The position numbers and the translations under genes are program-made. From positions 186,001 through 250,000 of the forward strand of contig CAJNAR010000148.1 of assembly GCA_905220665.1 (NCBI GenBank): a DNA stretch of 64,000 nt, written 5' to 3'. The DNA is from Albugo candida (lineage: Eukaryota; Oomycota; Peronosporomycetes; Albuginales; Albuginaceae). The first letter of the stretch is position 1; each line of letters opens with the position of its first letter. The notes beneath the pieces are model-generated. The model saw only the letters and a list, made by a program, of their open reading frames with translations. It made no database searches and had not been told where the DNA came from. Positions 11,790-22,110 of the stretch are shown here, piece by piece.

Positions 11790-14700
11790 ACAATTTTGAA
11801 AGAAATACTGACTTTTGTTGTCAGCTATAGACTTCTTCTCTTGTCTGTATTCACTTCTTCTTGGAGCGTTTGCCGCCAATACACCCTATGGTGATACTAT
11901 ATGAGTGAATTTTGAAGTACTTGGTGTTGTCATATTTAGTGTGTCTCTGTAAATAACTTGCTGCATGCTTGCTTTCAAATTCAGGTTCATTCTCTCTTGT
12001 ACCTCGAGATGCTTGAAAGCAAAGGCGATTGATGTACCCATTCTGTTATCTTGCGGTCTTCAACTTGTACTTCCGAATAAGCCTTGTACGAATGCCGGTG
12101 CTCAGATTTGGAACTGGAAAGGTAATCAACCAACTGCGATCAACTTTCCAAAATTGAATCGAAACTAATGGCGTGCCACACTAACATATCGCCCCTACTA
12201 TCTGATATCACAGACTAGTATAATGCTCACGATAAATAATCAACTTGGCAATTAAGCTACCTTCAATCTCACTTTCATGTATCAAGACATTGCATTCTCA
12301 AGATGACGCCTTTGCATGGATGCAGTGCAACAACAAAAGACAGCTATGTTCTCTTTTCTGAAAGATTTGGAAAGTGTTTGCATTGCATTTATTGTACCCA
12401 TGGATGTAACCTACAAATTGCTAGTGCAAACGCTCCATTAAAGCGCCTTCTACGCTCGCCATCGAGAAGATAGATTATATCCAACTTGGGCTATTCATAA
12501 GTAGGCTTAATAATTACTACCTCGTGTGTAGCGATATTATCAAATATATTCCGAAACGTGGTAAATCACAAAGCACTCTACTCTTCGTTGGCGTAAAACA
12601 TGTCAATGTTTTAGTTTTTGAATTTTAACTAATGTAGTTTTCGCTTTTTGGAAAAAAAATCCTTAGCATATCCTCCATAAATCCATTGGATCCTGCTGTA
12701 GGGAATTGGTCGTAGTGAGAAAACGTTTAGTTCCATCACCTGCCCTGTCGATATTTGTCCACAAATGTCGCATGCAATTGCAGAGTTGAGACCTTCTATC
12801 ATCCAAGCGTAAGATCGTTTCACCGAAAAAAGCAATACTTCTCCGTAGAGTGCGAGACACAAAACACAGTCCAGGCTATTTACACTCCAGTGCACAACAA
12901 GCACGTTGGTTGTAGGGGGACCAAGAACTGAACCCAAAGAGAGCTGATTTCCCTCCATTTCCAATCGAACCTCGGGTGCATGTTCCGATGCTTGGCCAAC
13001 TTGAGTAAGCTCGTCGATGACTATCTCATGCGCGGACGAAGAACCAAAACTGGGTGAAGTAACTTTGTTCGGAAAGGTAAGAAGGGAGTGACTGCTGGGC
13101 TCTGTCAGTGTGTCCCACAACAGTGCGGTTTCATTTAGCTGAGCAGTACTGGTAAGGGAGCTCATTTCATACGAGCACATAGCGTCTGGCACCGAGAAAA
13201 GCTTGCAGGGGTTGTAACGGCGAACGCAATTCCCGGGTATTTCTTTTCTCGAAAAGTGAAGATGTTCGGATCGACGTACTGATATCAATAAAGTCGTTTT
13301 GGAGAGTTCGTGTACGGTTGACTCTCTGATCTTCTGAAGACATTCCGAACACGGCGATTTTTCGCCTGAGTGATGCGCCCAAACACACCCACTACTCAAT
13401 TGACGATCTGATGAAGCTTCTATGCTGTTTATCACGGCAGGTAGAGGAGGCGGTACTAATATTTGGTGTCCATCTGGAAATTTTCGAAAGTGATTATCCA
13501 CATTTAAGCGGCAATCAGAGCTCGTCAAGGACCGCAGAATGATGTCACCACACTGCTCTGTGCAAATATGTACTTTTTCTCTCGTTTGGTCTACCTCAGC
13601 AAATACAAATACTATGTGCTTCGAGTTTATACGAGTGGAGAAAGTAGCTGTACCATAGTGTTTAGCAATACAGCCACGACAAAAACGTTGTTTGTTCTTG
13701 GGAGCTCCTTCCCATTTCACCTTTTGTGTCTGCAGACATTGAAGTGCGTTATGCGAGGGAAAATTGCTTTTTTTAACAGCTTCATGATGTAGCTTTGATG
13801 ATGATGATTGTTGTGTATCTTCAAAGGGAAGGGCTCGTAGAAGATCCAAAAAATTGCCACAGTGTTTTGGAGTGCACAGATCTGTACAAACATACTCACA
13901 AAGCTTTCGTTCAATAGGTTTCTTTGCATCATGAACAAAGTAGATATTGTGATCCCCTCCGATCTTTGAAGTCAGTCGAAATTTGCCGACGGATCTTGCA
14001 GCAGCGTTTTGTTGGAGGCAGGCCATGCACAAGACCGTTGCAGACGAGCTAAAGTCGAGTATGACCGACGACGATTCGTCCAAACAGATAATGGGTTCCT
14101 CTGATACCGTCGTTGGCCCATTTTCAGATGCGGACATTTCAAGCTCGTGTACAATGCACTTCTTATTACTAATGCAATCGAGTTCGAGATTTGCGAATAC
14201 GAAGTCGGACCCGCTAATCGTATATGTAGCGAAACTCTTGTCGTTAACTTTCCAGTATAATTCCAGTTTCATTCGAGTTGCGCCCAATGTGTCGAGGACG
14301 CATGTTTGGCATGATGCCATTCCGTCTCGTCCTTCGCTTACTTGTACTTTTAGTGTACCTGTTTGCAGACCGCTTGATACATGATAAATTTGATACGTTA
14401 TTGCCATCAGCCTCAATACCAAACGGTGAATCATCGTACAAGAGAATATTCGACGAAAGCAGCTATCTGTGATCGTGAAGCGAGATGGTCAGATTATGTA
14501 CGCTTAAGACACCGTAGCTATTAGTTACTGGACACCAAACGTTCAGACGATTTACGTAAAATAAGGATATAAAATCTAGTGTGTTAACAGTAAATCAGCG
14601 AACTTGGCTACATCTAGAATATGGAATTTGTTTAGAGTGAACATTTGGCCTCTATCCACCTTTACGGTGCACAAGCTCGGTGTGATTTTAACAGAAAGCG

Positions 14701-15340
14701 AAAATGCAGTTTATTCCAGGCACTTGACGCCATAATGTGGAGCTTCACGCAATTTTAGGCTAGAAAGGTTAGTATCCTTGATAAAAGTAGCGCAAACAGA
14801 CAGTCTGAACAATTTGCTTTTTTCTCTCTTTGGTATTGTTTGACGTGTCGTATAGTCATGCATCTAGATCGAAATAATGCTCAGAGCTGTCAGCGGCTAT
14901 CACAGGCTGAAATTCTTCTCATTGCCGAGTGGGTTGCAAAGCTAACCCTGCTGCTGTACTAATTCTAGGCCAACGATGGCGCACGAGCGCACATGTCTCA
15001 CCTTCCGCGATAAAATCTTGCACTGGATGAAATAGTTACAAAATGTTTTAGCGTAGACGCAACAAGTAAGTCCGATTTCAGTTACCTTTCCATACACCAA
15101 CTTTACACTTAAAGATACAATTTAGCAATTACACAATTCTGGGAAAACCTCAAGTTCTACTCACGAGTTCGCAAATTTAGCTGACAACTGCTTGTAGCTA
15201 TGATATTATCCTTTTATCGTACCCTTTCCATTATTTTTATTAAGAAGCTCTAGCATCCTGCGAATTCGAAACTAATATAATGCAATAACCTTGGCTTCTA
15301 GCAAGCGCACATAAACATGAATATTTGCATAAGAAAGGGA
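11790..15340 (-). repeat. Segmental duplication, copy A (contains CCG gene 1)
   Basis: This block aligns with 18000-22110 through the gene, about 800 bp downstream of it and about 900 bp upstream. Shared landmarks include 'atggcgtgccacactaac', 'cgaaacgtggtaaatc' and 'cataaacatgaatatttgca'. The flanks are more diverged than the 3' half of the gene. Copy B carries roughly 560 bp extra (about 18120-18690) that is missing here. Confidence 0.8.
12629..14434 (-). CDS. CCG-class candidate secreted effector (paralogue 1)
   Basis: A single-exon gene for 601 residues. The N-terminus is basic then hydrophobic (RLVLRLMAITYQIYHVSSG), a plausible but weak signal peptide. C-x2-C-x5-G follows at residues 42-51 (CQTCVLDTLG), the signature of the Albugo CCG/CHxC effector class, whose members are delivered to host plants and in some cases recognised by resistance proteins. 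The same spacing recurs at 252-261 and 555-564, with further CxxC pairs at 136, 362 and 523. Most pairs are followed about 35-50 residues later by a second Cys pair, suggesting about five degenerate modules. The C-terminus is basic (SKKRKLH), resembling a monopartite nuclear localisation signal. No enzymatic domain is visible. The ATG used is the first in a frame that stays open slightly upstream. The host target is unknown. Confidence 0.82.
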   Translation of the reverse strand: MIHRLVLRLMAITYQIYHVSSGLQTGTLKVQVSEGRDGMASCQTCVLDTLGATRMKLELYWKVNDKSFATYTISGSDFVFANLELDCISNKKCIVHELEMSASENGPTTVSEEPIICLDESSSVILDFSSSATVLCMACLQQNAAARSVGKFRLTSKIGGDHNIYFVHDAKKPIERKLCEYVCTDLCTPKHCGNFLDLLRALPFEDTQQSSSSKLHHEAVKKSNFPSHNALQCLQTQKVKWEGAPKNKQRFCRGCIAKHYGTATFSTRINSKHIVFVFAEVDQTREKVHICTEQCGDIILRSLTSSDCRLNVDNHFRKFPDGHQILVPPPLPAVINSIEASSDRQLSSGCVWAHHSGEKSPCSECLQKIRESTVHELSKTTLLISVRRSEHLHFSRKEIPGNCVRRYNPCKLFSVPDAMCSYEMSSLTSTAQLNETALLWDTLTEPSSHSLLTFPNKVTSPSFGSSSAHEIVIDELTQVGQASEHAPEVRLEMEGNQLSLGSVLGPPTTNVLVVHWSVNSLDCVLCLALYGEVLLFSVKRSYAWMIEGLNSAIACDICGQISTGQVMELNVFSLRPIPYSRIQWIYGGYAKDFFSKKRKLH

Positions 15341-17999
15341 GCCGTTAGTATTCTCTCACTTAGAGCAACAACTACCAATCACTTCACTCAAAAGGAAAAA
15401 AGTTCAGCTTCTCAGCTTTCTAGATCAATCAGCCAATTGAATTATACATTCATCTCAAACAATGAACGCATTAACTGCACCGGCTGAGATTGCTTATCCC
15501 TCCTTGGAGGAAGCTAAGAATGGTCTTTTGCACATGCATTAGGTGAATGGTATGCATTAGTAGTTTTACAGAGGCGGGGAGACCTCGCTTGTGTAGAAGG
15601 GAGACAACCAGGCATGCAATGTCACGAAGTATAAGAATGGCCGTCAGGGGGTTTTCATGAACTCATTTCTCTCGGTTTTTCAGATGATATCCAAATCATT
15701 CAGAGAAGTAGGTGAGCCTTAATGAATCAATAGAGATTATTTCTAGCGAAACATACGCGTCATCGATATTGGATGCACTCAAATGGACCCAAGTTTCTGA
15801 GCGCATCCTGAATATGTACACGTGTTAGAAACTCTTAATATGCATCAGATTTATCATCCAATTCCACGCTGGCATTTTCATAGTAAAACTGTACAGAGTT
15901 GATTCTGGACATAACTACTTACCCGGACAAAATCCCAAGCAAAGCGAGAAACGACCTACCATTTTTTCGATTTTTATTTCCTCTTGTGACAGTGTTTTTA
16001 TTGAAGCGTAATGATTTGATACAAGAAGTATAGATGGAATTTGGAATGCCTTCGCAGTGCTGTGTAGGTCCTTATGACGTGCCTCCTAATACCCTATCAA
16101 TTGTGTCGTTTACTTTCCAAACATAGGTATTTGCTAGCGAGGAATTTTGCTCAATTACTCTTTTTCTTTGAATACATGAAGGTTATGAATGATAAGTGTC
16201 CTCTCATTATTCTTTCTTAGCTCCAAAATGTCTCGTAACAATTAATTCTTGGATAAGACGAACAGATATGAATCATGCGTGCTCGTCAATATAGCTTGTA
16301 CAAATGAGTATGATGCGATATTTTATGACTACTGTTTTTGTATGACACCAATCGAGAAAAAAGAGAATCACATACGATATTGTTCCTCGTAAGGTTGTTC
16401 AATGTGCAAAAATATTGGTGAGTAGTGCAAAATAGATGAAGCGATGGTGCTACATGGAAAAGGTCACTGCGTATAGCACAAAGACTATTGCGGAATTAAA
16501 CAGCGATAATGGTTATCAAGATAACTTGCACAGTGTCAAGAAGAGTAGACACGCGAAGAAGAGGCAAGAATGTGAAAACGATTTATTACCCTAATTAGTC
16601 ATCAGAAAGACCGTGCTGTGTTTGTTCCATCAAGAAACGGCCCGGTAGATGATGGCTAATAGGTAAAGGACGCGATGCTACAGATTAAGCCTGATGCGTT
16701 TGAATATGCGGGATCACCTAGGCAGGACAATGTAGTCCATGAAACTATGACGACGTAGTACTTCATTTTGTACTAGAGACACATACGAAGAGCTATTGTA
16801 CATCCTCGAAATATGATTGTAATACTGATATGTTGATGCAATCAGTCAAAAGCTGGACCATCCATAAAACAGAACCGAGTGATAAGCACAATACAGTGAT
16901 CGATGCCATATCAGAAGCCATGGAGACATGATGATTCATGTTCGTAATCCCCTCGGCACGGTAGTCTAGCGTACATGCTGGACGATATGCTGATCGAATG
17001 GGTAAAGAAAAGAAAAGATGTCATTTAGGAAAAAATTTCGGAACGATGCGCAATAATTTATTTTATGCATGATTAATTCAGTAGGTGTCAAGCGCTATGC
17101 GTTGCGTATCACTGAGGATCCTTCATTTCATCTCGACAGTGAGTAAGCCCTTCATAGATAAAAGAAATTAGTCAAGAAGACTTGACAGTATTTTTTTTGC
17201 ACGATGTTTCATTTCAGTCTTGGCTTTATTTCGGCAACGTGAAAGGCAAAATAACGTATTTTAGCGTAAACGGCAAGTGGATAGCATGCAGAAATTTCAG
17301 CTCGAGAACGGTATAGTGTTACATGCTGGAAATCCATGAAACGGCCGATCCGGGAGAGGAAATACTCATCAACTCATTATGAATTTGTTACAAGTGTATC
17401 AAGCTGCTTATGTTACGGTTTATGTCTCTAGTGCATGTTTGCTGTAACATTAGCGTCAAAGACAGCTCGAACTAATTCTTCACCTTCAAATTGGGTTCAT
17501 ATGTCACGCTCATCTCTCTAGTGACGTAAGCATGAACGATAAAAATGTCGGGTTAGTTCCTAGATAGTCTTACTTGGATCAAAGCCAAGCATTTTTAGGT
17601 TCGGCTGATGTTTGTCCAAGTATATGGCCGAGATCGTTACAACATCAGAGTACCTGCGTAATTATGTAACATTCCCGACACTGTGGCAGGTACCTAGCTC
17701 TCAAAATAATGATGAATGGTTTACAGGCGCAGTTTGCGTCATGACATACAGAGACAGAACACGGAGGTAGAATCCTAAAGCCTTACCGACAGATTCGAAT
17801 GCACTCAAGGGCTGCAACGTTTCAATTTTCGTAACAGCCATCATCTTTGATACTCGTGGCCTCCTCACACAGGCTTTTTCTTACACCACTGCATCCCAAC
17901 ATCTCAGACATACACAGTCTAAACTTTAGCGCCATACTGTTCTTCCAGCTACCCCCACTGTGGTTACAGTTCCATGATAATCGACTACTATCGGTGTTA
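15341..17999. other. Repeat-derived spacer with transposon traces
   Basis: No intact gene. Around 15463-15680 a broken frame (IAYPSLEEAKNGLLH, later KYKNGRQGVF) faintly resembles the N-terminal region of Mutator-like transposases. Around 16970-17135 two short matches (DMLIEW and RYALRITEDPSF) resemble the chromodomain end of the Gypsy element at 6.1-6.3 kb (DMLVKW, VYALRHREDP). Both are weak suggestions. The rest is unrecognised AT-rich DNA. Confidence 0.3.
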
Positions 18000-19321
18000 G
18001 TTGTCCTGCATTTGGTTGTTGACTATAAACTGATTTCCATTGTCTTCACTCGCTTCTATTTGGAGCTTTTACCGCGAATACACCACACCGATTGGTGATA
18101 CTATCTGCGTGTGTTCGTATTGCTAAAACAGGACTCAGAGCATCTCAATCCTCGATGATTTCTAACATGTAGAGATGGTTGTTCTGAATTCGACCAGAAG
18201 TCTCTTTTCTTCCTTCGTCCATACCGTCCCTTGTGAGATTTCCATTTTCTTACTTCGTGATCGTGTCTTCTAGCCGTTACCGACGTGTGAGAGTTCGAGC
18301 ATTTGGTTCTTTCAGTGCGTTACTTAGCTACTGCTTGATGGTCTGAAGCTAGTATTTCATTCTTTTACTATTAACAAAACGATGCCATCGAAAGCTCGCA
18401 AGCTCTTTCTTCTTTCGATCGAGTTTCTTCTTGAATTTCCTCCTAACTTGCAGATATTGTGATTTTCCTATAACAAGAGACAATTCTGAAGATAAGGATA
18501 TTCTGTTTGCCTACAAACGCATGCACGGTCGGTCTTGTAGAGCTTCCTGCAATACCTTTATCGTCTGATCATATTATCTCGAGCAATCTCACAGTACATC
18601 TCTTTTTCTTTGTACACATATCAGATTATTTCCTCACTTCCGGACTATCTAGCCCCATGTGCTTGCTGTGCGCTCAAATTTAATCCATTTGCCATATTCA
18701 GTATGTGTCTGTACATAACATGTTGCATGCTCACTTTCGAATGCAGGTTTATTCCCTCTTTTTTCGTACCGCGAGATGCTTGCAGGATACGCGAATGATG
18801 CTCTCATTCTGTTCTCATTTGATGTTTGAACTGTACTTCCGAATAAGCCTAGTACGAATGTGGTGCTCAGATTGGAATTGAAAATGAATGTTACGAACGC
18901 GAAACTAATGGCGTGCCACACTAACATGTCGCCGTGTACTATCTGATAATACACAGCTAGTATCATGCTCACGCTGAATACTCATAGGGCTACCTCTACT
19001 TTCGCTTTCACGCATCAAGACATTACATTTTCAAGATTAAGCCTATGCATGGATACAGTGCAATAACAAAAGAGAACTATGTTTTCCTGTTATGCGATGT
19101 ACCTATTGTACCCATGGATACATCCTACAAATTCCTAGTGCAATCATTCCATTAGAGCGCCTTCCGCGCTCGTCATTGAGAGGTTATATTCACCTGAAGG
19201 TATGTATTTTAGCAGGATTAAAAATTACTGCCTCGTGTGTAGCGATATTATCAAATGTATTTCGAAACGTGGTAAATCCCAAAGCACTCTACTCTTCGTT
19301 GGCGTAAACAATGTCAGTGTT

Positions 19322-21145
19322 TTAGTTTTTCGTCTTTGACTCATGTACTTTTCGCTTTTTGGGAAAGAGTTCCGTAGCATATCCTCCATAAATCCATTTG
19401 ATGCTGCTATGGGGAATTGGTCGTAGTGAGAAAACGTTTAGTTCCATCCCCTGCCCTGTAGATAATTGTCCACAAATGTCGCATGCAATTGCAGAGTTGA
19501 GACCTTCTATCATCCAAGCGTAAGATCGTTTCACCGAAAAAAGCAATACTTCTCCGTAGAGTGCGAGACACAAAACACAGCTCAGGCTATTTACACTCCA
19601 GTGCACAATAAGCACGTTGGTTGTAGGAGGACCAAGATCTGAACCCAAAGGGAGCTGATTTCCCTCCGTTTCCGACTCAACCTCGGGTGGATGTTCCGAT
19701 GCTTGGCCAACTTGAGTAAGCTCGTCGATGACTATCTCATGCGCGGACGAAGAACCAAAACTGTGTGAAGTAAAGATGGTCGGAACGGTAGGAAGGGAGT
19801 GACTACTGGGCTCTGTCAGTGTGTCCTTCAACAGTGCGGTTTCATTTAGCTGAGCAATACTGGTAAGGAAGCTCATTTCATACGAGCACATAGCGTCTGG
19901 CACCGAGAAAAGCTTGCAGGGCTTGTAATGGCGAACGCAATTCCCGAGTAGTTCTTTTCTCGAAAAGTGAAGATGCTCGGATCGACGTACTGATATCAAT
20001 GAAGTCGTTTTGGAGAGTTCGTGTACGGTTGACTCTCTGATCTTCTGGAGGCATTCCGAACACGGCGATATTTCGCCTGAGTGATGCGCCCAAACACACC
20101 CACTACTCAGTTCACGATCTGATGAAGCTTCTAGGCTGTTTATTACGTCATCTGGAGGAGGCGGTGCCAATATTTGCTGTCCATCAGGAAATTTTCGAAA
20201 GTGCTTATCCACATTTAGGCGACAATCAGAGCTCATGAAGGGTTGCACAATGATCTTACCACACTGATTTGTGCAAATTTTTACATTGTTTCTTGTTTTG
20301 TCTACCTTAGCAAGTATATATACCATGTGGTTCGAGTTTATACGAGTGGAGAAAGTAGCTGTACCATAGTGTACAGCAATACAGCCACGACAAAAGCATT
20401 GTTCTATCCCGAAACATCTGTCGGATCGCACCTTTTGTGTCCACAGGCATTGAAGTGCGTTATGCGAGGGAAAATCGCTTTCTTTAGCAGCTTCATGATG
20501 TATTTTTGATGGTGATGATCGTTGTTTATCCTCAAAGGGAAGGGCTCGTAGAAGATCCAAAAAATTGCCACAGTGTTTTGGAGTGTACAGAGTTGTACAA
20601 ACATCGTTACAAAGCTTTCTTTCAATATTTTTCTTTGCATCATGAACAACGTAGATATTGTGATCCCCTCCGATCTTTGAAGTCAGTCGAAATTTGCCGA
20701 CGGATCTTGCAACAGCGTTTTGTTGGAGGCAGGCCATGCACAAGACCTTTGCAGACGATGTATATCCTAATATGAACCACAACGCGTTGTTAGGTGACAT
20801 AATGGGTTCCTCTGATGCCGTTGTTTGCCAATTTTTTAATGGGAACATTTCAAGCTCCTGTACAATGCACTTTTTATAACTAGTGCACTCGAAATTGAGA
20901 TTTGCGAAAACGAAGTCGGGCCCGCTAATCTCATATGTAGCGAAAAGTACGCCATAAACCTTCCAATATGATTCCAGTTTCATTCGTTTAGCGCCCAATG
21001 TGTCTAGGACGCATGTTTGGCATGATGCCATTCCGTGTCGTGCGTCGCTTACTTGTACTTTCAGTATGCCTGATTGCAGACCGGTTGATACATGATAGAT
21101 ATGATACATTATTGTCATCAGCCTCAGTACCAAAGGATCGCTCAT
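19322..21145 (-). CDS. CCG-class candidate secreted effector (paralogue 2)
   Basis: A single-exon gene for 607 residues, collinear with the gene at 12629-14434. CCG motifs are conserved at residues 42-51, 252-261 and 555-564, as are the other CxxC pairs. Differences cluster: residues about 60-131 and 240-300 vary strongly, with one patch (about 101-131) almost completely replaced, while the C-terminal half is nearly identical. Most visible differences change the amino acid. The C-terminus reads PKKRKV followed by ten more residues because the stop used in paralogue 1 is absent; this is an even better match to a classical nuclear localisation signal. It is presumably secreted and may act inside host cells, which is inferred from class membership. 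Confidence 0.82.
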   Translation of the reverse strand: MSDPLVLRLMTIMYHIYHVSTGLQSGILKVQVSDARHGMASCQTCVLDTLGAKRMKLESYWKVYGVLFATYEISGPDFVFANLNFECTSYKKCIVQELEMFPLKNWQTTASEEPIMSPNNALWFILGYTSSAKVLCMACLQQNAVARSVGKFRLTSKIGGDHNIYVVHDAKKNIERKLCNDVCTTLYTPKHCGNFLDLLRALPFEDKQRSSPSKIHHEAAKESDFPSHNALQCLWTQKVRSDRCFGIEQCFCRGCIAVHYGTATFSTRINSNHMVYILAKVDKTRNNVKICTNQCGKIIVQPFMSSDCRLNVDKHFRKFPDGQQILAPPPPDDVINSLEASSDRELSSGCVWAHHSGEISPCSECLQKIRESTVHELSKTTSLISVRRSEHLHFSRKELLGNCVRHYKPCKLFSVPDAMCSYEMSFLTSIAQLNETALLKDTLTEPSSHSLPTVPTIFTSHSFGSSSAHEIVIDELTQVGQASEHPPEVESETEGNQLPLGSDLGPPTTNVLIVHWSVNSLSCVLCLALYGEVLLFSVKRSYAWMIEGLNSAIACDICGQLSTGQGMELNVFSLRPIPHSSIKWIYGGYATELFPKKRKVHESKTKN

Positions 21146-21197
21146 CGTACAAGAGAATATTCGGCGAAGTTAGCTATCTATGATCGTGAAGTGGGAT

Positions 21198-21306
21198 GGT
21201 CAGACTATGTACGCTTATGAGTACGTAGCGAGCTGGTCAGGCTATCTACGCTTATGACTACGCAACGAGCTGGTCAGACTATGTACGCTTACGACTACGA
21301 AACGAG
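21198..21306 (-). repeat. Three 37-bp tandem repeats in the CCG gene 2 promoter
   Basis: Units start at 21198, 21235 and 21272, each beginning ggtcag and containing tacgctta, with small differences. Paralogue 1 has a single unit at the equivalent place (about 14486). The repeats lie 53-161 bp upstream of the start codon, where a change in copy number could affect transcription. Confidence 0.85.
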
Positions 21307-22110
21307 AGGTACTGAAAATCCAAACGTTCAGACGCTTTACGTAATATGACAATACAAACTCTAAAATGGCAAAAAATCAGGATAGCTGGCTACACCTAGA
21401 ATATAGAAAATTGTTTGAGTAAACATTTCGCTCTATATGCAACTTTAGGGTGCAAAAGTTCTGTGTAATCTTTTTCAACAACTAGTCGAGAAATTGATCA
21501 TCCCGAACAGGCGCTTGACGCAATAATGTGGCACTTCACGCTATTTTAAGCTAGAAAGACCGGTATATATATATAACAAACCTAGCGACAACACGCGCAA
21601 ACGGACTGTCTGTATAATCTGCTTTGGTATTGTATCACGTGTCATATAGTAATGCATCTTGATTGAGACAACACCCAGAGCTTTTTGCAGCTATCACAGG
21701 CTGCCATTCTTCTCCTCAATTTTATTGTTGCGTAGGTTTTAAAACCGTCAGTCGTGCTGTATTAATTATAGGTCAACGATGGCGCACCAGCGCACATGTA
21801 TCACCTTCCTAGATAAAATCTTGCGCTGGATAAAATGGTTGACAAAATGTTTCAGCGCAGATGCACAAGCATGTCCAATTTCAGTTATCTTTCCACAAAC
21901 GACGCAATTCTGATAAAAACTCAACTTCTACTTACGAGTTCGTAAATCCAGCTGACCATAGCTTGTAGCTATGATATTTATCTTTTTATCGTATTCTTCC
22001 CATTCTCCTTATATGAAGGCTTTCAGAAGAAGCTCTAGTATCCTGTGAAAATCGAAAATAATGTAATGACCCTTGGCTTCTAGCAAATGCACATAAACAT
22101 GAATATTTGC

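Larger units (their letters stand above)
18000..22110 (-). repeat. Segmental duplication, copy B (contains CCG gene 2)
   Basis: Homologous to 11790-15340, with gene ends 6.69 kb apart. It contains an extra ~560 bp near 18120-18690 and a three-unit promoter minisatellite at 21198-21306. With the flank at 270-910 it indicates a tandem series of at least three CCG loci, all on the minus strand. Confidence 0.8.

Noticed and set aside
13568..14384. Plus-strand open frames opposite the CCG genes (13568-13792, 13983-14384, 20243-20509 and others)
   Set aside because: They are complements of the long minus-strand frames, conserved only as far as those are, with no features of their own.
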